From Cytophagaceae bacterium (GTDB lineage Bacteria > Bacteroidota > Bacteroidia > Cytophagales > Spirosomataceae): a DNA stretch of 64,000 nt. The translations under genes were made by a program, and so were the position numbers. The notes beneath the pieces were generated by a model. That model was given only the letters and a program-made list of their open reading frames with translations. It was not told the DNA's origin and ran no database searches. The stretch is from NCBI GenBank assembly GCA_027486845.1, contig JAIXOL010000068.1, positions 1 to 64,000 on the forward strand, in the 5' to 3' direction. Positions 1-8,104 of the stretch are shown here, in pieces (the first letter of the stretch is position 1; every line of letters begins with the position of its first letter).

Positions 1-85
1 ACTTATTTGATTAGGGGTGTAGGTCTTAAAAACGACCCGATTTCTTGGATGTTTCATAACCCTAAGTTACAAATAAATCTGCAAA

Positions 86-117
86 TAAAAAAGAGACTGC
101 CCTTTTGAGACAGCCTC
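86..117 (-). terminator. Intrinsic terminator after the aminotransferase gene
   Basis: Read on the minus strand, a nine-pair stem (GAGGCTGTC with GGCAGTCTC, two G-U pairs) is followed by a run of six T. It lies about 20 bases past the stop codon of the minus-strand aminotransferase gene, so it probably ends that transcript. The 85 bases to its left show no gene. Confidence 0.75.
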
Positions 118-139
118 ATTTTCAATTATACATTATCCA

Positions 140-1261
140 TTAAGCCAAAACTTTCTTCAAAGCATCTAAGAAAATATCTGCTTCTTTAATAGTCATGGCG
201 AGGCTTGGCAAAAGTCGCATTGTGTGCGTTCCTGCTACGCCAGTAAATATTTTATGTTCAAAAAGCATAGCATTTCTGATTGGCCCAACGGGTTTTTCAA
301 ACTCGATCCCTATCATTAAACCTTGTCCACGTAATTCTTTTATTCCTGCAATTCCTTTGAGATTTTCCATGAAATAATCGCCGATATTGGCTGCGTTTTG
401 AATCAATTTTTCTTTTTTGATAATATCCAAAACTGCATTTGCGGCCGTACAAGCCAAATGATTTCCACCAAAAGTTGTACCAAGCATTCCGTGTTTTGCT
501 TCAAATTTTGGAGAAATCAACACCCCACCAATCGGGAAGCCATTTCCCATACCTTTGGCCGTTGTGATAATATCGGGTTTTACGCCACTGTGTTGGAAAG
601 TGAAGAATTTTCCCGAACGACCATAACCACATTGTACTGAATCATGGATAAAAATCGCCCCAGTTTTATCGCAAGCCTTGCGAATGGCTTTCATAAATTC
701 ATCAGTAGCAACATTTATTCCTCCCACACCTTGAATACCTTCAACGATAACCGCACAAGTTTCGTTATCAACCGCTTTTTTTAAAGCTTCTACATCATTA
801 TAAGGTAAAATCTGGACGTGATTAGCAAAGTTGATTGGTGCTTGAATCGACGGATTATCAGTTACTGCAACCGCTGCTGATGTACGTCCGTGAAAACCTT
901 TCGAGAAAGCAATTACTTTCGTTCTGCCATTATAAAAAGAGGCCAATTTCAAGGCATTTTCGTTAGCTTCCGCCCCCGAATTGACCAAAAACAAAGAATA
1001 ATCTTTCAAACCCGAAAGCTTACCCAATTTATCGGCCAATTCTTCTTGCGAAGGAATTTTAACTGAATTTGAATAAAAACCTATATTTTTTAATTGTTGC
1101 GTAATTTTTCGTACATAATATGGATGCGTGTGTCCCACCGAAATAACTGCATGACCACCATAAAGGTCGAGATATTCCTGTCCGTTCTTGTCCCAAAGAT
1201 AAGAACCTTGAGCCTTAACTGGCTCGATGTCGTAAAGAGGATATACGTTAAAAAGAGTCAT
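140..1261 (-). CDS. Class-III PLP aminotransferase, acetylornithine aminotransferase (ArgD)-like
   Basis: This 373-residue protein is a cytosolic fold-type I, class-III aminotransferase. The pyridoxal-phosphate lysine is K236 in the segment TTAKGMGNGFPIGG, the phosphate-binding segment NSGAEANENA is at 94-103, and the cofactor-nitrogen aspartate is D207. Length and these motifs fit the acetyl- or succinylornithine aminotransferases of arginine synthesis, but no arginine genes are nearby, so the substrate is inferred only. One oddity is that the usual D-E-V-Q segment reads D-S-V-Q (207-210). The gene is monocistronic or follows the thioredoxin-like gene, about 100 bases upstream in the same direction, and a terminator follows it. 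Confidence 0.85.
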   Translation of the reverse strand: MTLFNVYPLYDIEPVKAQGSYLWDKNGQEYLDLYGGHAVISVGHTHPYYVRKITQQLKNIGFYSNSVKIPSQEELADKLGKLSGLKDYSLFLVNSGAEANENALKLASFYNGRTKVIAFSKGFHGRTSAAVAVTDNPSIQAPINFANHVQILPYNDVEALKKAVDNETCAVIVEGIQGVGGINVATDEFMKAIRKACDKTGAIFIHDSVQCGYGRSGKFFTFQHSGVKPDIITTAKGMGNGFPIGGVLISPKFEAKHGMLGTTFGGNHLACTAANAVLDIIKKEKLIQNAANIGDYFMENLKGIAGIKELRGQGLMIGIEFEKPVGPIRNAMLFEHKIFTGVAGTHTMRLLPSLAMTIKEADIFLDALKKVLA

Positions 1262-1281
1262 TATTTTATAGTCGAAAGTAA

Positions 1282-1308
1282 ACTATGGGCAGCGTTCTGC
1301 TCCATAGT
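1282..1308. repeat. Imperfect inverted repeat between two minus-strand genes
   Basis: ACTATGG and CCATAGT face each other around an inner GCAG/CTGC pair, giving an 11-pair stem with one bulged T. There is no T-run on either strand, so it is not a classical terminator. It may be one of the dispersed intergenic repeats seen elsewhere in the window. Confidence 0.5.
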
Positions 1309-1341
1309 CAAAATTTAAAATTTGATGATTTTATATTAATG

Positions 1342-1358
1342 TGGACTGTCGTCCGTTG
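1342..1358 (+). repeat. Copy of a degenerate GGACTG-type intergenic repeat
   Basis: The 17-mer TGGACTGTCGTCCGTTG has a 13/17 match, inverted, at 27540-27556. It also shares the 10-mer TGTCGTCCGT, inverted, with the spacer near 49137-49146. All three copies are intergenic. Function is unknown. Confidence 0.4.
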
Positions 1359-1363
1359 ACTTT

Positions 1364-2596
1364 TTATTTTAATTCTCCAACCAATTTATTGATACTTGTT
1401 TCGATTGAAGCTACCAATTTCTTGAGATTCGGGTCAGTTACCTTTACTTTTGCGGCAGTGATGCTGGTTTTTGCAGCAGTAATTTCCTTTTTAGCATTAG
1501 CTAAATCACCTGATTTCTGATATAAACGAGCAGATTCGTAGTTTAGATTAGCTATCTCTTGCTCTGTTTTGAGTTGTGGCCGAGCAGAAGATAGCCATCG
1601 TCGGACTTCAGCTGCAAATTTCCCATCGGGGAATGTGTTGTTGTAGAACGTAACGTAATAAACCAGTAATTGAGGTTGAGTTTGGGAATTAATTAAGTTT
1701 TTCAAGAAATTAAAAGCCACATCTTGTCCTTTTTCACGCAGCAAAGCTGGGCATTCTATTTGCCAAGTATTTGCTGTAACGTAGGGTCCCGCACCCAATA
1801 ACTCCATGTAACGCTTGAGTGTATTTACTTTGGCCAGAGAATAGGTCGATGCTTTTGATGAGAAAATCTCTAATTGCAATAATCGTCCGAGAGCATTTCC
1901 TTCTTGCCCCGCATGACCTTCTGCGGCCTCGTATTTTCCGCCAATTGCCAAATTTTTGAGCCAAAATTGCGAAAATCCATTATCTAAATCCATGATACAC
2001 TTCTTCATGATGGCCCAACTAAATTTATCGCCAAGTTGGTCTTTTGGATACGCTGCATAAAGTGCATCGGCTACTTGCTTGTTTTTAAGTGTATCTTGCG
2101 TAATACGTAAATAATATGCCAAACCAACCATTGTATTTACATCTCTATCGCCCGCTTGAAATTTCTTCCAAAAACCACCTGTTTGTTGATTAGGGTCAAG
2201 AGCTGTTTGAGCATGTTTAATAAAATCTTTTGGAGTATTGGTTGGGTCGGTATTATGAATGAGATTTTGGTCTTTATCAAAGTAGAAAAACAATGGAAAA
2301 CCTGGCAAATAAATATTCTTTTTGTTCAAGAAAGCCACTTGTTTAGCATCTTCAACATTGAGTTTGAAACTCACGAAATTTTGATTGTAAAATTTGCCTA
2401 CTTCGGAATTTTTGAGTGTTGGCTCTAAACTCATACATACTGGGCATTTTGGCGAATAGCATTCTACAAAGACCTTCTTTCCCGAAGCTTTCGCTTTCTG
2501 AAAAGCGGCCTCAATTGTAGGTTCAAACACAATTCCTTGTGCAAACACAAAATTGATAATAAGTAGAAAACCTCCAAGCAAAAATATTTTTTTCAT
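1364..2596 (-). CDS. Secreted thioredoxin-fold protein
   Basis: This 410-residue protein starts with a clear signal peptide of about 20 residues ending in F-A-Q, so it should act in the periplasm. A thioredoxin-like domain follows, with a C-P-V-C redox motif at 51-54, in the style of the thioredoxin_7/DUF255-type folds that open with an amphipathic 'A-F-x-K-A-K' helix. The remaining 250 residues are alpha-helical and carry no motif I recognise; they resemble the helical extensions of other Bacteroidota periplasmic thioredoxins. A role as disulfide reductase or isomerase is inferred from the CxxC motif. No partner is evident in the neighbouring genes. Confidence 0.8.
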   Translation of the reverse strand: MKKIFLLGGFLLIINFVFAQGIVFEPTIEAAFQKAKASGKKVFVECYSPKCPVCMSLEPTLKNSEVGKFYNQNFVSFKLNVEDAKQVAFLNKKNIYLPGFPLFFYFDKDQNLIHNTDPTNTPKDFIKHAQTALDPNQQTGGFWKKFQAGDRDVNTMVGLAYYLRITQDTLKNKQVADALYAAYPKDQLGDKFSWAIMKKCIMDLDNGFSQFWLKNLAIGGKYEAAEGHAGQEGNALGRLLQLEIFSSKASTYSLAKVNTLKRYMELLGAGPYVTANTWQIECPALLREKGQDVAFNFLKNLINSQTQPQLLVYYVTFYNNTFPDGKFAAEVRRWLSSARPQLKTEQEIANLNYESARLYQKSGDLANAKKEITAAKTSITAAKVKVTDPNLKKLVASIETSINKLVGELK

Positions 2597-2691
2597 GTAT
2601 TTTTAGATGTTTTTAATAGCAAATTAGTTGATTTTTTGAGAAAAAGCTTAAAAATTGCTATTCTTTTACAAGTTGTTAACAGCAATTATAT

Positions 2692-2740
2692 CGGCGAACA
2701 GGATGCGACCGAGCGTCGGCCGCCGTCGCTCGGTTCGCCC
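2692..2740. repeat. GC-rich two-stage hairpin, copy A
   Basis: Outer arms GGCGAAC/GTTCGCC enclose inner arms ACCGAGCG/CGCTCGGT, an abrupt GC island in AT-rich DNA. It starts only 7 bases past the stop codon of the minus-strand SDR gene. A related hairpin sits at the same place relative to the DUF3467 gene near 52714-52747. It could act as a transcript-end structure or be a mobile palindromic repeat. Confidence 0.6.
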
Positions 2741-2746
2741 CACAAA

Positions 2747-3517
2747 TTAATTATTCAATTTCACGAAACCACCATCAATTAGGTAATCACAACCTGTAAT
2801 AAACGCTGCCTCATCAGAGCATAGGTAAACCGCCAATGAGCCAATTTCATCGGGTTTTGCCATTCGTCCGATTGGTTGGGTTTTTGAAAGTTTATCAAAC
2901 ATTTCCTTTTCTTTACCGGGGTAAGTTTTCTTCAAAAAACCATCAACAAATGGCGTATGTACACGAGCTGGCGAAATACTATTGGAACGAATATTATATT
3001 TAAGATAATCTTTTGCAACCTGCAACGTCATGGTATAAACCGCTCCTTTCGACATCGAATAGGCAAATCTATCTGGAATACCAACAGTTGCTGCAATAGA
3101 AGCCACATTTAGAATTACGCCACCTCGGTCTTTCATGTAAGGAATAACCGAATGAAGACAATTATAAGTTCCTTTTACATTTACATTGTAAATTCTGTCT
3201 AAATCTTCTTCGGTTGTTGATTCTACCGTTCCAACGTGGGCGATTCCTGCATTATTTACCAAAATATCAATCGCATTTTCTTTCGCTATTTTGTCGATTA
3301 CTTTTTTCACATCTTTCTGTTTCGAGACATCTACTTTATGAAAATAGGCTTCTCCGCCATTGGCATTGATGAGATCGGCTTCACGCTCGGCTTGGTCGAT
3401 ATTTAGCTCCAAAATATGTACAACTGCCCCTTGTTGAGCAAAAAGTCTAGATATAGCAAGTCCGATACCACTTGCACCTCCCGTTACGATGGCTACTTTG
3501 TTGTTAAGACGAAACAT
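2747..3517 (-). CDS. SDR family NAD(P)-dependent oxidoreductase, probable sugar-acid dehydrogenase
   Basis: This 256-residue classical short-chain dehydrogenase has the cofactor motif TGGASGIG at 12-19, the NNAG motif at 88-91 and the catalytic Ser140, Tyr153 and Lys157 (YSMSK). The segment SPARVHTPFVDGFL near 188-201 is, as I recall, typical of SDRs acting on 2-keto-3-deoxy sugar acids such as 2-keto-3-deoxy-L-fuconate; this substrate is an inference. The gene is divergent from the altronate dehydratase-family gene, and the shared 372-base spacer has a direct repeat, which suggests joint regulation in sugar-acid breakdown. Confidence 0.85.
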   Translation of the reverse strand: MFRLNNKVAIVTGGASGIGLAISRLFAQQGAVVHILELNIDQAEREADLINANGGEAYFHKVDVSKQKDVKKVIDKIAKENAIDILVNNAGIAHVGTVESTTEEDLDRIYNVNVKGTYNCLHSVIPYMKDRGGVILNVASIAATVGIPDRFAYSMSKGAVYTMTLQVAKDYLKYNIRSNSISPARVHTPFVDGFLKKTYPGKEKEMFDKLSKTQPIGRMAKPDEIGSLAVYLCSDEAAFITGCDYLIDGGFVKLNN

Positions 3518-3889
3518 TTTTAATTTATGTTTAGATTTGTTTCAAATGGTTTAAAAATTGTTGTAGATAGTTGTTAAACAATGTGCAATCAAAAAAACAA
3601 CAATGCAACATTTTTCAATCTTACTTTTATATGAAAAATAACTTAATTCTAATATTTTTTTGATAATTGGGCTAAAAATGCCACTTTTATCCTTCAAAAT
3701 TACTTTTCAAAACTGGAACAAAAAATAAAACGCTTTACATTTGCTAAAATAATTATTCAACCTATAATTTACCAATTGTTAAAAATTGTTGCAAGAAATT
3801 GAAAAGTCACAAATAGTTTGATTTTCTACTTACACCTTTCAACAATGGATAAACATTTTCAACAAAGTAAACAAAATTAAACTATTCCT
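3518..3889. promoter_or_regulatory. Divergent control region with a 13-base direct repeat
   Basis: This spacer separates the SDR and altronate dehydratase-family genes and has no reading frame of note. The word TTAAAAATTGTTG occurs at 3551-3563 and again at 3779-3791, one copy near each gene. Several further TTGTT/AACAA words lie in between. These could be operator sites for a shared regulator; no regulator gene is adjacent. Confidence 0.4.
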
Positions 3890-5551
3890 ATGCACACTGT
3901 TTTAAAACTACATAAAAACGACAACGTAATTGTTGCTTTACAAAACCTAAAGGCTGGTGAAATTGTAACTTGCGACAATGAAAGTTACGAAATTCAACAC
4001 GATATTGAGGCAAAACATAAATTTGTTACTGAAGATTTATCGGTAGGCGACCACGTGACCATGTACGGCGTTTTGGTAGGAAATGCTACGCAGCCAATCA
4101 AACGTGGGGCACAAATAACAACTTTCAATCTCAAACACGAATCAGACCCCTATTCGGTAGAAAAACGCCAACCAGCACCAGCATGGACTCCATTCGATGT
4201 TGAATCATGGAAAAGCAAAACTTTCAATGGTTATCACCGAGCCAATGGCAGTGTTGGAACTCGTAATTTTTGGTTGGTTGTCCCTTTAGTTTTTTGCGAA
4301 AACCGGAATATTTTAATTATAAAAGATGCTTTCGAGCGTGAATTAGGTTATTCTCAGCCAGAAATTTATCGTAATCAAGTAAGAGATTTATTAGCTGCCT
4401 TTCATTCGGGGAATACCAAAGCTCTTGAAACAATTTCTTTGGCCGACCCAAGTAGCGAAAAAATCAAAATTTCGCCTACGCATATATTTCAAAATGTTGA
4501 TGGTATCAAATTCTTGACACATGAAACTGGTTGTGGCGGAACAAATCAAGATACCGATGCTCTCTGCGATTTATTTGCAGGAATGATTGTAAATCCCAAC
4601 GTAGCGGGCGTAACGGTTCTAAGTTTAGGTTGTCAAAAATCTCAAATTGATTATCTAAAAGCTGAAGTTTTAAAACGTGACCCACTGTTCGACCGTCCAA
4701 TTTTATATTTCGACCAACAAACTTATGGTTCTGAACATACAATGATGTCAGACGCCATTCGTGAGACATTCAAAGGAATTATAGAAATCAATAAACAAAC
4801 TCGTCAGCCAGCACCAATCAGCAAACTTACTATTGGTTTGAAATGCGGTGGCTCAGATGGTTTTTCGGGAATTTCTGCCAACCCAGCAATCGGACATTTA
4901 TCTGATATTATGGTAAGCTTGGGCGGAACAACGCTTTTAGCTGAATTTCCGGAGCTTTGCGGTGTTGAGCAAGAATTAATCAATCGCTGTGCTGATGAAC
5001 CTAAAGCTCAAAAATTTGCCGATTTAATGAAAGAATACTCCGACCAAGCAGCAGCCGTAGGAGCAACTTTCGATATGAATCCTTCGGTTGGTAATATTAA
5101 AGATGGATTGATTACTGACGCTATCAAGTCGGCGGGTGCAGCCAAAAAAGGTGGAAACGCCCCAATAGCCGATGTCTTAAATTATACTGAACAACCTACG
5201 CAAGCAGGTTTACATTTGCTCTGTACGCCAGGAAATGATGTTTTGGCAACAACAGGAATGGCCGCTTCGAGTGCTACGATTATATTGTTTACGACTGGAC
5301 TTGGCACACCAACCGGAAATCCGATTACACCAACAGTAAAAATTTCAACTAATAATAAATTGGCCGTAAAGATGTCAGATATTATTGATTTTAGTTCAGG
5401 AAAAATCATCACAGGCGAAGAAACTATTGAGCAAAATGGCGAATCTTTATTGAATTGGTTGATTGGACTTGCTAATGGGGATTATCTAACCAAAGCCGAA
5501 CTTTTAGGTCAAGACGACTTCATTCCGTGGAAACGTGGGGTGAATTTATAA
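3890..5551 (+). CDS. Altronate dehydratase (UxaA)-family hydro-lyase, full length
   Basis: This 553-residue protein joins an N-terminal SAF-like domain (about 1-80) to the large D-galactarate/altronate dehydratase domain (about 105-553). Conserved family segments visible are GYHRANGSVGTRN (114-126), HETGCGGTNQDTDAL (211-225) and GLKCGGSDGFSG further on, whose cysteines and histidine probably bind the catalytic iron. Family members remove water from altronate, galactarate or other aldonates to give 2-keto-3-deoxy acids. Pairing with the divergent SDR suggests a sugar-acid route (dehydratase then dehydrogenase). The exact substrate cannot be read from sequence. The ATG lies about 50 bases downstream of the last poly-pyrimidine block of the spacer. 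Confidence 0.87.
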   Translation: MHTVLKLHKNDNVIVALQNLKAGEIVTCDNESYEIQHDIEAKHKFVTEDLSVGDHVTMYGVLVGNATQPIKRGAQITTFNLKHESDPYSVEKRQPAPAWTPFDVESWKSKTFNGYHRANGSVGTRNFWLVVPLVFCENRNILIIKDAFERELGYSQPEIYRNQVRDLLAAFHSGNTKALETISLADPSSEKIKISPTHIFQNVDGIKFLTHETGCGGTNQDTDALCDLFAGMIVNPNVAGVTVLSLGCQKSQIDYLKAEVLKRDPLFDRPILYFDQQTYGSEHTMMSDAIRETFKGIIEINKQTRQPAPISKLTIGLKCGGSDGFSGISANPAIGHLSDIMVSLGGTTLLAEFPELCGVEQELINRCADEPKAQKFADLMKEYSDQAAAVGATFDMNPSVGNIKDGLITDAIKSAGAAKKGGNAPIADVLNYTEQPTQAGLHLLCTPGNDVLATTGMAASSATIILFTTGLGTPTGNPITPTVKISTNNKLAVKMSDIIDFSSGKIITGEETIEQNGESLLNWLIGLANGDYLTKAELLGQDDFIPWKRGVNL

Positions 5552-5569
5552 ATTTCCATAGCCCATTTG

Positions 5570-5608
5570 TTTTTATGCAAATAAAAATTTCTCTTATTTG
5601 CATAAAAA
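5570..5608. repeat. Perfect 15-base inverted repeat between uxaA-like and nuclease genes
   Basis: TTTTTATGCAAATAA at 5570-5584 is mirrored exactly at 5594-5608 across a 9-base loop. No T-run follows, so termination is uncertain. The right arm overlaps a possible upstream start codon of the next gene, which supports the later start chosen for it. Confidence 0.6.
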
Positions 5609-5636
5609 CATCAAAATGCCCTTTGGGGCTGGGTAT

Positions 5637-7031
5637 ATGAAAATTCAATTCTACGGAGCGGCTCAACGAGTTACGGGCAGCAAACACCTTGTAACGACCA
5701 ATAAAGGAACAAAAATATTACTCGATTGTGGGCTTTTTCAAGGAATTGGCACAACCGAACTAAATCTACATTTTGGGTTTGACCCCAAAGATGTAGATTT
5801 TCTTATTTTGAGCCATGCTCACATCGACCATACTGGTCTTGTTCCTCGTTTAGTAAGAAAAGGCTTCAAAGGCACTATTTACTCCACTCCAGCTACCAAA
5901 AATTTATGCGAAATAATGCTCATGGATTCGGCTTTTATTCAAGAAAAAGACCTCGAACGCATTAATAAAAGAAGAATCGGCCGAAACGAAGAACCTTACG
6001 AATTGCTCTACAATGGTGAAGATGTAGAAGCAGCTTTAAGTTTGTTCAAAACAGTTGGTTACGAGACTCCTTTTGTGATTGAAGAAGGTGTTACCGCCAA
6101 ATTCTATGATGCAGGTCACTTGCTCGGAAGTGCAGGAATCTATCTGACTTTTGAAGATGAAAACCATGAAAAAAGTTTATTTTTTACAGGCGATATTGGC
6201 CGACCAAACGATAAAATTTTAAGAAGTCCGCAGCCGTTTCCACAATCCGATTATATCATTTGTGAATCAACCTACGGAAACAAACTACACGAACCAGAAG
6301 CTGACATAAAAGCCCATTTACTTAGAATTGTTAATGAGACTTGTGTCGAGAAAAAAGGTAAATTACTTATCCCTGCATTTGCAGTTGACCGAACACAAGA
6401 AATAATTTACGCTCTCGACCAACTCGCACACGAAGGACTTTTGCCCAAAATCCCTGTTTACATTGATAGTCCATTGTCAGTAAAAGCAACGATGGCAATG
6501 CGAGAAAACGAAGAATGTTTTAACCCCGAAATATTAGCCTACATCAAACACGATGGCGATGCTTTTGATTTTGAAAACCTTCATTACATAAGCGACGTGT
6601 CGGCATCAAAAGCACTCAACGAAAGCCATGAGGCTTGTATCATTATTTCGTCTTCTGGCATGGCCGAAGCTGGTCGAATCAAACATCACATCAAAAACAA
6701 TATTGAAAAACCAACAACAACCATTCTTTTAGTAGGCTATTGTTCCCCAGAAAGTTTGGGGGCTATTCTGAAAACAAAACCTAAAGAAGTAAGAATTTTT
6801 GGTGAAAAATTTGAAGTCAATGCCGATATTGAAGTAATGGATTCATTTTCAGGTCATGCCGATTATAATGAAATGATAGCACATTTGTCATGTCAGGATG
6901 CAACCAAAGTCAAAAAACTTTTCTTAGTACATGGCGATATTGAAAATCAACTTATGTTTAAAAATCGCTTGAGCCATGTAGGGTTTCAAGAAATTTGTAT
7001 TCCCATGCAAGGTGAAGGCTTCGATTTGTAA
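5637..7031 (+). CDS. MBL-fold beta-CASP RNA nuclease-like metallohydrolase
   Basis: With the start at the MKIQFYGAAQ methionine the protein has 464 residues. That start begins exactly at the conserved first beta-strand of the fold; a start 39 bases upstream would put the codon inside an inverted repeat. The zinc motif HAHIDH is at 60-65, with later metal ligands in GHLLGSAG and FTGDIGRP, and a C-terminal beta-CASP region including SGMAEAGR and SGHAD segments. The family includes YSH1/CPSF-like and bacterial RNA-processing enzymes; exonuclease or endonuclease activity is inferred from the family. It is likely cytosolic. A TAnnTTTG element after the stop suggests that the next gene has its own promoter. 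Confidence 0.88.
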   Translation: MKIQFYGAAQRVTGSKHLVTTNKGTKILLDCGLFQGIGTTELNLHFGFDPKDVDFLILSHAHIDHTGLVPRLVRKGFKGTIYSTPATKNLCEIMLMDSAFIQEKDLERINKRRIGRNEEPYELLYNGEDVEAALSLFKTVGYETPFVIEEGVTAKFYDAGHLLGSAGIYLTFEDENHEKSLFFTGDIGRPNDKILRSPQPFPQSDYIICESTYGNKLHEPEADIKAHLLRIVNETCVEKKGKLLIPAFAVDRTQEIIYALDQLAHEGLLPKIPVYIDSPLSVKATMAMRENEECFNPEILAYIKHDGDAFDFENLHYISDVSASKALNESHEACIIISSSGMAEAGRIKHHIKNNIEKPTTTILLVGYCSPESLGAILKTKPKEVRIFGEKFEVNADIEVMDSFSGHADYNEMIAHLSCQDATKVKKLFLVHGDIENQLMFKNRLSHVGFQEICIPMQGEGFDL

Positions 7032-7062
7032 TATATAAAATAGCTTTTATAACATTCCTTCG

Positions 7063-7070
7063 TAATTTTG
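7063..7070 (+). promoter_or_regulatory. Candidate -7 element for nadK
   Basis: TAATTTTG fits the Bacteroidota -7 consensus TAnnTTTG and lies about 95 bases before the nadK start. I see no clear -33 TTTG at the usual distance. Confidence 0.35.
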
Positions 7071-7127
7071 CCACAATAAATCTAAAATCAAGGGTAAATT
7101 TTGATTTGTGAATTTGTTTTTTATTTG

Positions 7128-7158
7128 CTCATTCTAATATTCACTAACTCACTCATTA
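7128..7158 (+). repeat. Short CATTCACT-type repeat before nadK
   Basis: Degenerate copies of a CATTCAC/CTCACT word run up to the nadK start, in the same style as the cleaner array at 29275-29306. Function is unknown. Confidence 0.4.
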
Positions 7159-7164
7159 TTTTTA

Positions 7165-8049
7165 ATGAAAATAGCCATACACGGTCGAAAATTTAGTGTA
7201 GAATCTGTTCCTTACATTCAACAAGTTTTCGACGAACTAAAGCAACACAAAGTTGAAGTACAAATTTCTGAGCCATTCAAACGTATTCTTCTGCAGTCTG
7301 GAATTCGTTTGGATACAAAAGACGTTTATACCACACCCGAAGAAATTTTTGATGCAGACTTTGCTTTTAGTCTTGGTGGCGATGGTACTTTCCTAGAAAC
7401 CCTTGCTCATGTAGGCAAACGAGAAATTCCGATTCTGGGCTTTAATTTTGGACGTTTGGGCTTTTTAGCCGCCATTTCTCCCGAAAAAATACAACGTACT
7501 GTTTATCAACTCATTAATGGTTACTATACCGTCGATGAACGAACCATGATTTCGGCAGCTTCCGAAACTGAACTCTTTGAAGAAGGCACGAATTTTGCAC
7601 TCAACGAAATAGCGATTTCAAAAACAGATACATCCTCGATGATTGTCATACATGCCTACATCAACGGAGAATTTTTGAATACCTATTGGGCTGATGGACT
7701 GATGGTTGCGACGGCAACAGGTTCTACTGGTTATTCATTGAGTTGCGGTGGACCGCTCGTTATGCCACACTCTGCCAATTTTATTATTACGCCAATTTGT
7801 CCGCACAATTTATTTGTTCGACCAATGATTGTTTCTGATGATAGCGTAATTTCGTTTAAGGTAGAAAGTAGAAGTAATAACTTTCTGGTTTCGATGGATT
7901 CGAGAGCAAAAATAGTTGGCTCTGACGATGAGACAACCATTACTGTCAAGAAAGAAGATTTTAAGGCCAAGATGGTCAGGATGGAGGGTGATGATTTTTT
8001 GAGTACATTACGAGGAAAACTAAAATGGGGTATTGATGCCCGAAATTAA
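7165..8049 (+). CDS. nadK: NAD kinase
   Basis: This 294-residue enzyme phosphorylates NAD to NADP in the cytosol. The diagnostic GGDGT motif is at 71-75, followed by the family segments FNFGRLGFL, NEIAISK and ATATGSTGYSLSCGGP. The length is normal for bacterial NAD kinases. It heads a run of plus-strand genes (two DUF6089 proteins, uppS, bamA, two skp), an order I recognise as common in Bacteroidota, with a 55-base gap to the next gene. Confidence 0.95.
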   Translation: MKIAIHGRKFSVESVPYIQQVFDELKQHKVEVQISEPFKRILLQSGIRLDTKDVYTTPEEIFDADFAFSLGGDGTFLETLAHVGKREIPILGFNFGRLGFLAAISPEKIQRTVYQLINGYYTVDERTMISAASETELFEEGTNFALNEIAISKTDTSSMIVIHAYINGEFLNTYWADGLMVATATGSTGYSLSCGGPLVMPHSANFIITPICPHNLFVRPMIVSDDSVISFKVESRSNNFLVSMDSRAKIVGSDDETTITVKKEDFKAKMVRMEGDDFLSTLRGKLKWGIDARN

Positions 8050-8104
8050 CAATAAACCCTTCTGTGTTTACGTTAAATAAATTCGACAAACCTTACTAAT
8101 TCGT

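Noticed and set aside
5620-5635. 16-base identity CCCTTTGGGGCTGGGT, also at 11053 inside bamA
   Set aside because: One copy is in a coding sequence and the other next to the nuclease start. A single 16-base match in 64 kb is plausible by chance, and no flanking sequence is shared.
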